Numbered from the stretch's first letter, positions 23,347-37,200 are shown. The stretch: DNA of 64,000 bases from Linanthus parryae (GCA_023055425.1 JALGPY010000004.1:114555504-114619503), one strand, 5' to 3'. Notes: generated by a model from the sequence alone, not told the origin. Made by a program: numbers and translations.

Positions 23347-23603
23347 CACTCCGTCCCAGCTGAAATGCACCATTTGGACTTTTTTCACCCGTAACTGGGT
23401 CATTTTAACCCGGTGATTTGGGTCGCTAAATGATACAAATTTTTGATAACTTTTTTATTGTCTTGTAGAATAGAGTTAATCTACAACACTCCGGAAAAGT
23501 TATCTAAAAATTGTAAAATTTTGCTATCTAAATGATCGGGTCAAAGTGACCTAGTGAATAGTGGTAAAAGTCCAAATGGTACAAAAGAGATGAGGCGGAG
23601 TGG
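23347..23603. mobile_element. Stowaway MITE
   Basis: Ends CCACTCCGTCCCAGC and (rc) CCACTCCGCCTCATC, TA on both sides, with the same family core as the other copies (GTGATTTGGGTCGCTAAATG; CTACAACACTCCGGAAAAGT). Confidence 0.75.
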
Positions 23604-24305
23604 TACAAGCTCACATAACACTCTCAAATACAATTTTTTGTATCAATTGCGTGGTACTACTACTCTGGAGAAAACTCGTGGTGGATGAAGTTGTATGGGA
23701 GTAAGAGAAAAGTAAATGGGGAGTTTACAGCAACTTTAATACCCGAAAATATACAGAAAAGTAATGGGTGCTTTTTTTGTGAGTTTTACAGCAACTTTGG
23801 TTGGTTGCTTTAGAAAAAGGTGGTCCTTATTCCCTGAAGATCCCGCTCGAAAAACCTGCAAAAAGGTTGGGACTTTTGGAAAGTTGATTCTCTCAGACAG
23901 TTCGGCACATTGGATAATCGAGATTGTTTGTACCCAACAATGCATGTTTGGCTCAAAACTTTAAGTTCATTTAATGTGAAAAAATAGTTCTTTTTTTATT
24001 TTATTTTTTGCAAACCTTAAAAAAGATAATTGTATTTAGTTTATCAGTTTTTAGGCTCAAATTATAATTTGAATTAGAATATAATTCAAAGATTATACAA
24101 TCTAAACCTTCAAATTTTCTTTTAGGCTGCAACGACCCAAATTGAGATTTCAACCCAACTGATTTAGTGAAGCCATTCTTTTCTCTAAAAAATAGGCTTA
24201 ACTTGCTGAAATCATATATTTCTACTTGTCGAAACACATAACATTTTAGAAGTCATAGTAAAATTTTAAAATGTTAACAGATGCATTTTTCTCAAAAAAA
24301 GAAAT
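23604..24305. other. spacer, no gene supported
   Basis: Contains only short frames on both strands; 23736-23964 is open in two directions but matches no family I know. No repeat ends found. Confidence 0.3.
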
Positions 24306-24590
24306 AATAGTTTTGCGGCGGGTGAAAACCACCACAATTACATCCAAAACCGCCACAAAAACCTTTTGTGGCGGAACTTGTGGCGGTTTTTCTTCCGCCT
24401 CATCTGCCTCCGTCTTATTTAAGAATCATTTCATTAAGCACAATTCCTAGTAAAACCTAACACTAATAAGAAAATACTAAAGACTAAAGGAAAATTGACA
24501 ATTAATAAAGACTTAGACATCACTTTAGACATTATTTAAGGATCATTTCATTAAGAAGTTGTCAATTGTTCTTAGAGGTTTAGTATTTTC

Positions 24591-25120
24591 TAGGGCTGTA
24601 AATGAACCAAGTCGTTCGCGAACAATTTGTGTTCGACTCGCCAAAAACTCGTTCGTATTCAATTCGAAAAAATAAACAAACAAACTCAAACATAAGATTT
24701 TGTTCGATTAATAAACAAACAAACACAAGATTTGGCTCGTTTGTTCGTTTTGTTCGTGAACAGTTGTTATTTACATATATTATATGTATTTTTACAAGTA
24801 AAATGTACGTAGTTTTTCGAAACTCGTAAGTGATTTTTTTTTAATTGTGTTTTACGATAGTTTTAGGGTATATTTGAAAGAGATAATTGAGAAAAAAATT
24901 ATCGAAAAATGTTAAGATTAAAAGATTGACACATAATTGCATTAATATATCTTTAACAATTGGGTCGATTGGAGGCTCGTGTTTGACTTGAGTTCGAATA
25001 AAATTTAATCAAACAAGCTCAAGCAGCTTAAAAATCGTTCGGCTCGAGTTCGTGTTCGTTCTTATTTTAAGAAAATCAAAAAACCTATATTCGGTTCGGC
25101 TCGGTTCGTTTACAGCCCTA
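24591..25120. mobile_element. hAT MITE, copy 1
   Basis: TIRs TAGGGCTGTAAATGAACC and (rc) TAGGGCTGTAAACGAACC; 8-bp duplication GTATTTTC on both sides (24583-24590, 25121-25128). The interior has many TTCG/CGAA motifs. Confidence 0.8.
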
Positions 25121-26002
25121 GTATTTTCTTAATAGTTTTGCGGCGGGTGAAAACCACCACAATTACATCCAAAACCGCCACAAAAACCTTTTGTGACGGA
25201 ACTTGTGGCGGTTTTTCTTCCGCCTCATCTGCCTCCGTCTTAAAAAGTTAGTGGCAGTTCCCTTCTGCCACAACACCTTTTGTGGCAGTTGATGCTGCTG
25301 TTTTTGCGTGCCACAAAAATAATATTTGGCGTCAAATAATTTCTTTGGTGCCACCAACCTTCCGCCATAATGTATTGTTCGACGTAACTCGTCAATCTCT
25401 AAGCACCAGCGATAGTAGTTCGTAGTTCGACGGAAGAAGCAGCAGCACTAGATTCACAATCTAGGGTTGTAACATCCAATTTAGGTGAAGATAGAGTAGC
25501 GAGGAGGAAAGAGGTGAATAGATAGAGAAGCGTAAGCCTATTTTATAATTTTAATTTGTATAACTGGTACATGAGTACTGACGCTTACAAAAAACACTAT
25601 TATTTCTCTTCTAATACAATTGTATCTCTGCAACGATTATTTTGCCTGTCTCAAAAGAATAGCTGCAAATACCACGTATTCCAGTAGTGTTCTAGCCGTG
25701 ATACATGGACATGATTTTAGACGTATATCTAGACACAATTCCTAGTAAAACCTAACACTAATAAGAAAATACTAAAGACTAAAGGAAAATTGACAATTAA
25801 TAAAGACTTAGACATCACTTTAGACATTATTTAAGGATCATTTCATTAAGCACAATTCCTTGTAAAACCTAACACTAATAAGAAAATACTAAAGACTAAA
25901 GGAAAATTGACAATTAATAAAGACTTAGACATCACTTTAGACATTATTTAAGGATCATTTCATTAAGAAGTTGTCAATTGTTCTTAGAGGTTTAGTATTT
26001 TC

Positions 26003-26531
26003 TAGGGCTGTAAATGAACCAAGTCGTTCGCGAACAATTTGTGTTCGACTCGCCAAAAACTCGTTCGTATTCAATTCGAAAAAACAAACAAACAAACTCA
26101 AACATAAGATTTTGTTCGATTAATAAACAAACAAACACAAGATTTGGCTCGTTTGTTCGTTTTGTTCGTGAACAGTTTTTATTTACATATATTATATGTA
26201 TTTTTACAAGTAAAATGTACGTAGTTTTTCGAAACTCGTAAGTTATTTTTTTTAATTGTGTTTTACGATAGTTTTAGGGTATATTTGAAAGAGATAATTG
26301 AGAAAAAAATTATCGAAAAATGTTAAGATTAAAAGATTGACACATAATTGCATTAATATATCTTTAACAATTGGGTCGATTGGAGGCTCGTGTTTGACTT
26401 GAGTTCGAATAAAATTTAATCAAACAAGCTCAAGCAGCTTAAAAATCGTTCGGCTCGAGTTCGTGTTCGTTCTTATTTTAAGAAAATCAAAAAACCTATA
26501 TTCGGTTCGGCTCGGTTCGTTTACAGGCCTA
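26003..26531. mobile_element. hAT MITE, copy 2 (amplified with the array)
   Basis: Same insertion site and duplication as copy 1, so it was multiplied by tandem duplication, not new transposition. The right TIR has one change (CAGGCCTA). Confidence 0.8.
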
Positions 26532-27404
26532 GTATTTTCTTAATAGTTTTGCGGCGGGTGAAAACCACCACAAGTACATCCAAAACCGCCACAAAAACCT
26601 TTTGTGACGGAACTTGTGGCGGTTTTTCTTCCGCCTCCGTCTTAAAAAGTTAGTGGCAGTTCCCTTCTGCCACAACACCTTTTGTGGCAGTTGATGCTGC
26701 TGTTATTGCGTGCCACAAAAATAATATTTGGCGTCAAATAATTTCTTTGGTGCCACCAACCTTCCGCCATAATGTATTGTTCGACTTAACTCGTCAATCT
26801 CTAAGCACCAGCGATAGTAGTTCGTAGTTCGACGGAAGAAGCAGCAGCACTAGATTCACAATCTAGGGTTGTAACATCCAATTTAGGTGAATATAGAGTA
26901 GCGAGGAGGAAAGAGGTGAATAGATAGAGAAGCGTAAGCCTATTTTATAATTTTAATTTGTATAACTGGTACATGAGTATTGACGCTTACAAAAAACACT
27001 ATTATTTCTCTTCTAATACAATTGTATCTCTGCAACGATTATTTTGTCTGTCTCAAAAGAATAGCTGCAAATACCACGTATTCCAGTAGTGTTCTAGCCG
27101 TGATACATGGACATGATTTTAGACGTATATCTAGACACAATTCCTAGTAAAACCTAACACTAATAAGAAAATACTAAAGACTAAAGGAAAATTGACAATT
27201 AATAAAGACTTAGACATCACTTTAGACATTATTTAAGGATCATTTCATTAAGCACAATTCCTTGTAAAACCTAACACTAATAAGAAAATACTAAAGACTA
27301 AAGGAAAATTGACAATTAATAAAGACTTAGACATCACTTTAGACATTATTTAAGGATCATTTCATTAAGAAGTTGTCAATTGTTCTTAGAGGTTTAGTAT
27401 TTTC

Positions 27405-27927
27405 TAGGGCTGTAAATGAACCAAGTCGTTCGCGAACAATTTGTGTTCGACTCGCCAAAAACTCGTTCGTATTCAATTCGAAAAAACAAACAAACAAACT
27501 CAAACATAAGATTTTGTTCGATTAATAAACAAACAAACACAAGATTTGGCTCGTTTGTTCGTTTTGTTCGTGAACAGTTGTTATTTACATATATTATATG
27601 TATTTTTACAAGTAAAATGTACGTAGTTTTTCGAAACTCGTAAGTGATTTTTTTTAATTGTGTTTTACGATAGTTTTAGGGTATATTTGAAAGAGATAAT
27701 TGAGAAAAAAAATTATCGAAAAGATTAAAAGATTGACACATAATTGCATTAATATTTCTTTAACCATTGGGTCGATTGGAGGCTCGTGTTTGACTTGAGT
27801 TCGAATAAAATTTAATCAAACAAGCTCAAGCAGCTTAAAAATCGTTCGGCTCGTGTTCGTATTCGTTCTTATTTTAAGCAAATCAAACAACCTATATTCG
27901 GTTCGGCTCGGTTCGTTTACAGCCCTA
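27405..27927. mobile_element. hAT MITE, copy 3 (amplified with the array)
   Basis: Same flanks GTATTTTC. Small deletions relative to the others (for example within the ATTATCGAAAA stretch near 27713) and a few substitutions. Confidence 0.8.
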
Positions 27928-27945
27928 GTATTTTCTTAATAGTTT

Positions 27946-28837
27946 TCGGTTTTACTACACTAAGAATTATGTTTACATTTATGTCTAAAATTCTGGCCAC
28001 ATCCTTTATTTTTTTATTTAGATTTTTTGTGCATATAAGTTTCAGATTATAATTTTAGTTTTATTATTTGATCTGATTTTTTTGTCCATTATTGAGATTT
28101 AGAGATAGAGTCGTGTGTAACCCAACAGGGGTTATCGGCTATCCCCCCCCCCCCCCCCCAACATTTCAGAAAATAACAAAAACTGCCGTACTACTTTCAG
28201 ATATTATCAGGATTTTATGCCCTGCGGCCGACCCTATGTTTTTAAAATTAACATATTGAACACAACTTTTACCTTTCGTATTTAACATGGTCTCCCTTAT
28301 AGAAACTTTTATCCGTCCCTGCTGAGATTTTCAGCTAGAAACAAAAAGGCTATCAATTTAAACAATTAATTTCAGAATACATTTTTTTTTTAATAAAAGA
28401 CATATCTGGTTTAATGTTTTCCTACAAGTTTTTTAGTCGGGTTAAAAAAATCATTGGAGACGACTATCTGATGATCTTTTTTAAACAGTATTTTTGGATG
28501 CTTGTAAACATTTACCTGCCACCATACGAGCTCATAATTAAATTGTACGGAGTGCAACAGATTGGTGTGATTTTATTGCCAAAACATTGAAACATAGAAG
28601 ATCCTCTTGTGTCATCGTACATATGAGGAAAGTAGGATCTCTCTCTCAGTGATTCACCCATATTTCGTTCAGAGAAAGCTGTCTCTTATTAATGGATGAG
28701 GATTTCTTTTCATGTTCCATAAACACATAAACGACACCTTGTCCCATTTACAGAATTTTACCTGAATGCCTGGATGTAAACGAGAAAGAGACTCATGGTG
28801 ATCAGTATCAATATCTCAACTGTTTTTTTTGTTTTTT

Positions 28838-28868
<31 letters not shown>

Positions 28869-29700
28869 TTTAAGACAAATATCTCAACTGCTACAAAGGG
28901 TGAAGAGTGGTCATCATTTTTTAGCTCTGCTTGAAAAACAAAAAGTGGAAAAAAAAAAATTGAATAGAAATTGATGTGGCATCAGCCGTAGTTCACGTTG
29001 CAGAAATAAACGTTCAGCCAAGAGGGATGTGTGTTCTTGCTGAGATCTAATGACATGGACATCAACATCAAGACTCGGGACATCGTTGGAGTAAAGATCA
29101 CACTATTGTAAGCATAATCGCTTTCCTTACTGGTATCATGCTAGAGCTTACCAGGAATTATCTAACTTTTGTATCAAAGTCATTGATTGTTGTCTCTTTT
29201 TGCGACAAACATGCTTTTGTGTATATTATTTTTTGTGCCAAACTTCTCCACTATGCAAACCATATGCCTAGATCCTTTTGTTGTATGCCCACTGAAAGGC
29301 TCACCTGCCATACCCAGGCATGCGATCCGGGTCGAACCGGATTACGGAGCGAAGCCCCCGGAACCAGTTGAGAAACCAAAAAAATAAAATAAATAAAATT
29401 ACAATGATTGAATGTTTGAAAAACATATACCTGTGCCTATGAAAAATCGAGATAGATAGACTATGTGCTCGTCGTCGAAAACGGACCAAGAAGAGGGTGA
29501 TGACCACACGCGTCATAGACGCTACTGCCATGCGCTACACACGCCAAGAAGGGCTCGTGTTGCTGACATCAGCAAGGGATGAAGTGGCATCCAACGTGGC
29601 GGCCACATGATGCCTAGATGCTGACATAGCCGGTGTGACGTGGTTGTGCACGTGCACTTGGCAATGGCGATTCATCCCGTGTGGCAAGTAATATGGCGTT
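27946..29700. other. spacer, no gene supported
   Basis: AT-rich, with a C homopolymer (about 28145-28159), a T-rich run (about 28825-28870) and no recognisable frame. Around 29130 the phrase CTGGTATCATGCTAGAGCTT vaguely resembles a copia primer-binding site, but no LTR could be delimited. Confidence 0.3.
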
Positions 29701-30699
29701 GAGTTAGCAACGATGTCGATCCACCGGAAGAACATGTTCAAACAATTCCTGAAGCTACAACAACAGCAGCACGAGACCCTAGCAATGCCGCCAACCCCGT
29801 CGGCAGAACTACCATCGCTGCGATTGCAGTAACCACTTTCACATATGGGTGCACTGCCCCCAGCCGTCCTGCCACAAGGACTGTTGCCACCATCGCAAGG
29901 AGTCGTCGATGCTCAATTTCCACTGCCACAATACTAGCAAGAACCCCAGCAGCCACCGCTGCAGCTAGGGTTCTAGAAGTAACAACCGACACCAACCAAG
30001 AACCAGCAGCAGTTGGTCGCCTCACAGTCGCTGGCAAACCAGTGGATCCAACAACCGCATCCGCCGCAGCTGGCGCCACAAAGCAGCCACCGCTGCCAAC
30101 ACTGTCGCAGTAGGTCTAGATGACAAAGCTGACTAAGGCGCTACGTTGCTGCAATTGCAGCAGTAGATTCAAGGGTTGCATGACACACATCCGTCGCTCT
30201 ATTTACTCGCGAACAACCATAAGCAGCACCCATCCCCTCCGTCATCGCAGGATCAGCAGAACAAGCTGCAAGGGAAGCATGCAGGTTCGTCCAGCCACCA
30301 GATCGCACCCTACATCCAGCTGCCTTAGGGTTACGGCCGTCACCTCAGATAGGGTTACAGTCGCCGCCTCAAATAAGGTTACCCCCGTTGCTTTCTCTGG
30401 TCACCCACCAGAACCTGACGTCGTCGCCGAGTTCGACCCACAACAACGCAGACCAGCATCTTCTACGCACCACCTTTTTTATGACGGGGCATAAACAATG
30501 GGATTTGAAGCCTCCTTGGGACCGACCCAGATATATGGGCAACCTGAAACTGGATCCAACCCACCCACATGGCCGACCCAGATATTATGTGAGCCACAAC
30601 TTGATGTTCCATCCGTTCCAGACACCAAACCATTCCGTTTCGTTCAGCGGCTTTGACCGACCATCTCCGCCCGTTTTTGCTCCGGAATTAAGCCCGCTT

Positions 30700-33247
30700 A
30701 GCAACACCCCCCAAATCGCACGGCCGGCCGGGCCACACGTTTGGAAAGAGATGTCTCCGTCCGAGGTGATGAGCGTCATTGGGAACGGATAAGGATCGTC
30801 GGTTCATATCTAGTACAACCATCGACAATAATTCAAACATAATTTATTACATTCCAAAAATAGTGACAACTTTTGAAAAGTCATGAGTACATCTTAAATG
30901 ATATTACTAGGTGATATTCTAGCAACAAGTCTTCCTGTCCTGCAGTGTCGTGAACATTTCTATATACTATGGGATGTTTTCCCACCTCGATAGCCAACAT
31001 GCGGTTTTAAAATAGCAAAAGTCGATGCAGTTTTACAGAAAATGATCAGCAAACGGCTGAGTAAGCTAACACCCATAACACGTAAACAGATTGTGAGACA
31101 TGTGACAGGAATAACATATTCGCGAAGTAATAAATAAATATCATATGTAAGCGGGATAGCGTTCACGTTGATTTGATGTGTCAAACTCCGTGACGATCTC
31201 AAATTTCGTATTCCGACCCAAAGATGTGGTCCATCATGGGGAAACCACTGATAAAAAGATATATTTCAAATTTTGTGTTTCAACCCAAATATGTGGACCA
31301 TCTTGGGAAATCACTTTTAAAATTATTTCGCAATATCACTTTAAATCTCAAAATTATAACTTTCACTTTTCTCAATGATAAGATAATCGAGTCCAGTAGT
31401 TCATTTTACCAACTAGTTGACACGGGGCGTGACCATATCCAATCCACAACCGTTTTCTCATAATGTGCAAAGCACTAACATAACCATAACTCAATCACAG
31501 AAGGTTCGCATCATAGCGCCTCATCACCATAACTAATCAAAAGGTCAACGACTCATAATCTCATAATAGTAACCAATCACAATATGTCATAAATGTATCA
31601 TATCAGAGATATGGCACAAACCCACGCACAACAGCTTCCATTTTACAGAATTACGACTTTTGCTTCATACAATCTTACAAGTGTGAATCGGGAGTTCCAA
31701 GTAAAGCCGGTGTGGCACATTCGTAATAATCGATGTACGATTGAGAGAAATATTCGTATTTGACCCATAAGTGAGCGGTGTGCTACTATTGATAATCGTG
31801 GCCTGTGAACTAGGTAAACCTGGTCTAATTCGGTAGTCGTGATTTGGAACAGTACTTTCTCATTTCACAATAAGATTTTAGATGTTCTTCTTTCGGATTC
31901 GTTATTTAGATTTGGATACCAATTTCATGCAATATTTCCAAGAAGAGTTTTTCAAAAACAAGTAGACAACTCAAATAAAACATGTATAGTAGTTCACAAA
32001 TAACGCACGCGATACCCGAAAGAATGAAATGCACACAAGGCTAGGCATATTAACTTATTGAAATCCAAGCACGTCCTAGAAGTAGTTCTCGTCTACAAAA
32101 ACATCACCTAAGGTTGGAGCTTCTAACTCAATACAATCTCAACCAAATATATTTTCTCTCATAAGAACAACCTATATATTCTAGCCCCTTTTGTTTATTT
32201 ATTTGTCCTCAAAATGTCTTTTTCTATAATATTCACCCCCAACTATTTTATGAAAAATATAGTTATTGATTTATAAATAATAATCTATACAAATTAAATG
32301 AAAACTAATTTTATAGATGAATCTGAAATTAAAAACTACACTTAGTACCCCCCAATTTTTTTTTGAAATATCAACTGCCTCCCCCTTTGGTTTTTGAAAC
32401 TGCAAAATAACCACCATAAACTTTCTGAAAATGGCAAGTTAACCCCCAAGCATGACTACTCAAACTTGTTGTTCAAAACATGGATTCAAGGCCTTAAGAC
32501 TCGATTTTGATTCTATCAAACATCTTAGGATGAGATTTTGAGCATACCCATATCAAAACTCGCGAGAAATGGTGGAGAAACGGAGTGGGTCGAGATCGCC
32601 GTCGCCGGAGGTGGAGCTTCTCCGGGCTTTCTTCGGTGGTTCTTGGACTCGGTTGAGACCTCATCTAGCTTTGTCGGACCTTCAGGAGTTGAACGATACT
32701 GGTTTTAGGGGATGGGTGGCTTCCGTTGAGCTCCGCGAACTTCTCGCCGGAATCCATGGTGGAGCGGTGACATTGGCTTCGTGGCTGCTGTTGATGCCTC
32801 TGTTTCCGCTCCGTGATTCGTCTTTTGGACACTAAAAGGGAGAGAAAGAGAGAGAGACAACGGAAAAAGAGAGAGATGGGTGGGCAGTGGTGGTGGCGGC
32901 CATTTTTTCGGCGGGTCTTCTAGTCGGGAAGGCAGCGGCCTTGATGCCGCTGCTGCTGCTTCCTGCTGCGTTTGGCAGAACAGAGAGATAGAGGGAGAGA
33001 GATGGAGAGATGTGGAGGTGGTGGTGAAGGCTTTGGGAGTGGTGGTGGTCTCGGGTGGTTGTTGTTGGCGATGATGGTGGTGGGTTTTCTCTCGGCACAA
33101 CCAGAGGAGAGGGAGAGAGACAGTGAGATGGAGGGAGGAGAAGAGATGAGGTGGTGACGGTGATGGTGGTGTCGGTGTGTGGTTGCCGAAGGAGTAGAAG
33201 GGAAGGAGAATAAATAGAAGAAGGAAGGAGAGAGGGAGAAGGTGACG

Positions 33248-33295
<48 letters not shown>

Positions 33296-33496
33296 GGAAG
33301 TTTGTTGGAAAACACAAACTGATGCAAATTTTGGGGAAACTTTGTCCTCATTTTATTATTATTATTAAAGGGAAGGAGAATAAATAGAAGAAGGAAGGAG
33401 AGAGGGAGAAGGTGACGGGGAGAGAGAGAGAGAGAAGTTGGGGAAGTTTGTTGGAAAACACAAACTGATGCAAATTTTGGGGAAACTCTGTCCTCA

Positions 33497-33565
<69 letters not shown>

Positions 33566-33830
33566 TATTATTATTATATGTAAAGTATAAATACATAGTA
33601 TAAAATACGGATAGGTAGAAGTATAATTACGATATAACAATACGTATAGTACAAAGATACAGGTATTTACATACAAGTTATGTAAAAGACAAGTAATACC
33701 CCCAACAACAAATATTTAATATTATTTAAAATTACAACTACCTCCCCACTAGCAATATATTCGAAAATAACTGTTTAAACTTTACGAAAAAAATACGTCA
33801 ATTATATTAAGCAAAATACGGGGTGTTACA
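30700..33830. mobile_element. solo LTR, large gypsy (chromovirus-like) family, 3131 bp
   Basis: Starts AGCAACACCCCCC (the family start is TGCRACRCCCC, so the first base is mutated) and ends ACGGGGTGTTACA. Perfect 5-bp target duplication CGCTT (30695-30699 and 33831-33835). Internal marks shared with the other LTRs are the CTGCGGTTTT/GCTGAGTAA block and a GC-rich GGTGG/GGCGG-(GA)n stretch at 32570-33290. A segment of about 170 bp at 33189-33365 is repeated in tandem at 33366-33520. All open frames inside are low-complexity antisense reads (Ser/Pro, Leu-Ser) and are not genes. Confidence 0.85.
33250..33577. repeat. (GA)n and (TTA)n microsatellites in the solo LTR
   Basis: (GA)n at about 33250-33289 and again, shorter, near 33420; (TTA)n at about 33498-33577 with one interruption. 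Confidence 0.9.
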
Positions 33831-34056
33831 CGCTTGAACCAATTACTAGGGTTTTCTGACCTTCTGAAGTCGTGTGCGGCATCCGTTTTCCAGATCCGGC
33901 TACCAACCCACACTTTTCTTGAACTTGCTTGAAGGAAGGTTCACTCATCTGCTGTTTGGTGATGATTTGCAAACTAGTTCGACGCCAGTTTGATTCAAGC
34001 ATTATTCTGAGCGTCACCTTGAGGACAAGGTGATTGTGAACCGCAGGGGGGGGGGT

Positions 34057-34214
34057 TGATATTTGTATGTATCCAACAACGCACACGGCGCAGGACAACA
34101 CATTGCAGTGAAGTATTATATTTATTTAAGGATTATTAGTTAATTAAAATAATATTAAAAGTGTTATGAGTTCAGGGTTGTTAGTACTATTAATTAATTG
34201 TTAGAGGGACCTGG
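34057..34214 (+). repeat. start of an older LTR (TTGATATTTGTATG...)
   Basis: Follows the polypurine-like G run at 34045-34055 and is itself cut by the next solo LTR; it resumes at 37711 (ATTAATATTTATATG...). I infer it is the 3' LTR of the decayed element to the left. Its far end was not found. Confidence 0.35.
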
Positions 34215-34219
34215 GGGTA

Positions 34220-37200
34220 TGAAACAACGCAGGATCTATGTTCAGGGTTAAAGAGACAATCAATAATCAAAAGTAGAAAATTAACTACTAAGATTACATC
34301 TCATTTAATGTATACAACAAATATTCCGAAAAAGAAGTACAATTTGGATAGAGAAAAATAATGTTGTGATCTACTAAGTGGCGACTTCGTCTCGATATGC
34401 GTTCCACATCCCCACTTGATTGATGACCTGCGGTTTTAAAATGGCAAAAGCCGACACAGTTTTGAAGAAAATGATTAGTAAAAACTGAGAAAATACACAC
34501 TACGACATGTAAAACAACGAGTGGCACGAAAGCATGGGTTGAAATTGGTCAAGAGATTTGAAACATTAATAAGTAAAGAGGTAGGAACTTCTGAACAAGT
34601 ATAAGTAGTCGCATATCAAGTACTTCTCATCTTTAAAATATCAGTAAACCATGAGTATTCTATATATTCTTAAACAAGTAAGATATCAACAGTAAACAAG
34701 TTCATTTGAACTGATAATGATATTGAATCACGAGTACCCAATGCTTTTAAACTCATTTAATTTGATTAAGGCATATCCAGAGCCACAAACAACATCAATA
34801 GAGGATTCAATTTTCTTTCAAGATCAATTTACCGTTAAGTTTATCTGAGGCATGTCCAGAGCCACCGGCAGGATCGATGTAAACAGAGGGATCACGAAAT
34901 AATCACAAAGTTTTCCTTCTAGGGTCTATCAAACTCTATTTCACCCGAGCGTTGAGGGAGCCCATTCGTCAACCCCGCTCACAACATTAGCTAAAAGGTC
35001 TTAAGTGTCGACACCCATATACCGTAGTGACCTTTACAAGTATAAGTAACACTCTATACCTCTACAAACCCCATTGCCTCAATATCTTGGTATGTTTTTG
35101 GCTCATCGGGGGCGGATTTGTGAACATTAAAGTTCTATCCAATAATCAGAAGCATTGCTTCAATGGCACTAGCCATAAGAAAATGGAGGATCGCTTGATG
35201 CCTCCCATTAATAACACAACTCTATACATCGTCCTAAATATATTAGAAGTATTTTATTACCTTCTATTTACCATAGACAAAATCATATTTTTAACTTATC
35301 ACAAGTAAAGTTCCAAGACTTATAAAGAGATTCAATTTACATCCAAACAATTTCGAGTATAAATCATGCTTTGCATACTTTTCAATCAACAAATATTCAT
35401 TCGAGACATCACACAAACACTCGCATTTTGATAAGTAAAAGTCTCACATATGTACTTACCACTATGATTAAGCACACACAAAAGCGATAAGGTAAGCCGA
35501 GCACTCCAACGAGAACCACTCTCTCCTACGAGGTCGATGTCTACAATCACACGTATAACGTATTCCTTACAACTAATCTACACGTGCATTATACAAATGC
35601 AAACCTACATACCACATATTCCTATATGTCACCAATGCACATATATGACGTTCACCAATCATAATTAATCAAACAATACACTTGGAATTTCAAAATTAAA
35701 GTTTTCTAAAAACGGTGAAATTATAATTCTGGACAGAATTATAGCTCTGACTTTAGAAGCATATTTACAATATTAAAACATCTGTTAAAATCATAAAATT
35801 AATTTAGGATTAACCTACATGTGTCTACTTTCTGAAACACCAAGAAAATTATGCATCACTATTATGAAACTCAAGTTACAAAAATAACAAACATTGCTAT
35901 GCAGAGACAAGTTTGGCAGAAAGTTTTAACTTTGAAGAGTAATTACTACTACTTGGAGAATAGGAAAAATGCGCATCTTCTCCAGAATGAATCCTTTATG
36001 TGTCTAGTTTCATCACAAGAAATATTGGGTTCCATAAGTTTATGGAAATGAGATTTTTAACAAAAATGGCAAAACTTGCCCAAAAACAGAGTTTCAGAAA
36101 ATATGCAACTTAGAATGAGCATATCTCCCTAACCTCAATGGATATGGAGTTGATTTTTTTCTAAAAGTGACCATCTCTGAGTCTAGTTACAAAATATGCA
36201 AGAGTTAAAAATTTCACAGAAATAAAACTTGGAGATATTCTATGTTTTTTACAAACTGGTCAGATTGTATGAACATGCATCTTTTTCAAGAATCAACAAG
36301 AATGGTTCTAGTAATACATGCAAGTTAAGAAGACTTGATTTTCACCCAAATAGCATCATTTGAATCACGAAAATAACATTTTACATGCTCTTGACACAAA
36401 TTATCAAAAATATCTTGAGTAACAAATGCAAAGAAGATGACATTCACAACATGCATGTGGGTTCTAGTGTGGGTTTCATGAAATAATTTAAATTTTGAAG
36501 TGAAAGACATGATCGAACCATGGAAATGAATAATAAAGCATGATAAATGAAGAAATGTAAGATGAAATATCATCAATCAAAGCAAAAACATGAACATGCA
36601 TGTATGAATTCAAGACTAGAAGGAAAATTTACCCCAAGATTCAATAAATTGTGAGGAAAATAGTGAAATTGGGCTTCAATCCATGAGACGAATTGTGAAA
36701 TGACTCACCTCCATAGTTATACCAAGCTTGGAATCAAGTTTTCATACATTGGATGCTAAAAAATAATGTTTTGATGGTGTTTTTGGTAGGTAAACACCCA
36801 AAAACGGGAATTGTGTTTTGAGAGAGAGAAAAGAGCTTCTCATAGTGTTCTAGAAGAGTAAAAGATGTAAAGAATGAGAGATGTAGACAAAGGGTGATGG
36901 AGATGATGGAGTGTTGATGCAACAAGAGGATGTATACATACATAGATTAATTAACTAGGTCTCTTATTTAATGGGGTTGACTAAAGTAGTGGAGGAAGAA
37001 ATTGGGATGTAATTATTAAATAGAAGAGTTGATGGGTGAGGATGAAATATGAAAGTCAAATGTTGAGGGAGTAAAAGTGGAAATGTAGTTAAAGTCTCCC
37101 AACAAATTAATTGGGGTTGAAATACAAATGGTCAAAAAATGAGGGGTGGAAGTGAAATAAAGTCTCCCAACAAATTAGTTGGGTATGCATTTTAGTACCA

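Larger units (their letters stand above)
24306..27945. repeat. tandem array, 1.40-1.41-kb unit
   Basis: Two full units (24439-25850, 1412 bp; 25851-27252, 1402 bp) and a third partial unit (27253-27945) are nearly identical. A shortened piece (24306-24438) precedes them. Each unit holds a hAT MITE, a block rich in GGCGG/CCGCC and TGGCAG/CTGCCA inverted motifs reminiscent of CACTA-transposon sub-termini (GTGGCGGTTTTTCTTCCGCC), and a 117-bp segment starting CACAATTCCT that is itself duplicated at unit junctions (25734 and 25851; 27136 and 27253). No protein is supported; the 75-codon frame present three times is MITE sequence. Confidence 0.9.
29700..34056 (+). mobile_element. decayed LTR-retrotransposon interior, split by a solo LTR
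   Basis: A glutamine-rich segment beginning MFKQFLKLQQQQHETLAMPP (29731 on) and further His/Gln/Pro-rich frames to 30699 resemble gag of a retrotransposon. After the solo LTR (30700-33830) the sequence resumes and near 33995-34060 reads HLEDKVIVNRRGGG then stop. LEDKV followed by a G-rich polypurine tract (33 to 43 of 34000s) is typical of the end of a Ty3/gypsy polyprotein just before the 3' LTR. Stops and frameshifts are frequent throughout; pol is essentially missing. Confidence 0.45.

Noticed and set aside
24602..27643. 75-codon frame (MNQVVREQF...) present three times
   Set aside because: It lies within the terminal part of a hAT MITE and is repeated only because the segment was tandemly duplicated; no domain, and codon content follows the MITE motifs.
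29125..29150. Copia primer-binding site (CTGGTATCATGCTAGAGCTT)
   Set aside because: Imperfect match, and no LTR could be delimited on either side.
29738..30079. 113-codon Ala/Val-rich frame on the minus strand
   Set aside because: Antisense to the Q/P-rich retroelement gag-like segment; composition explains the open frame.
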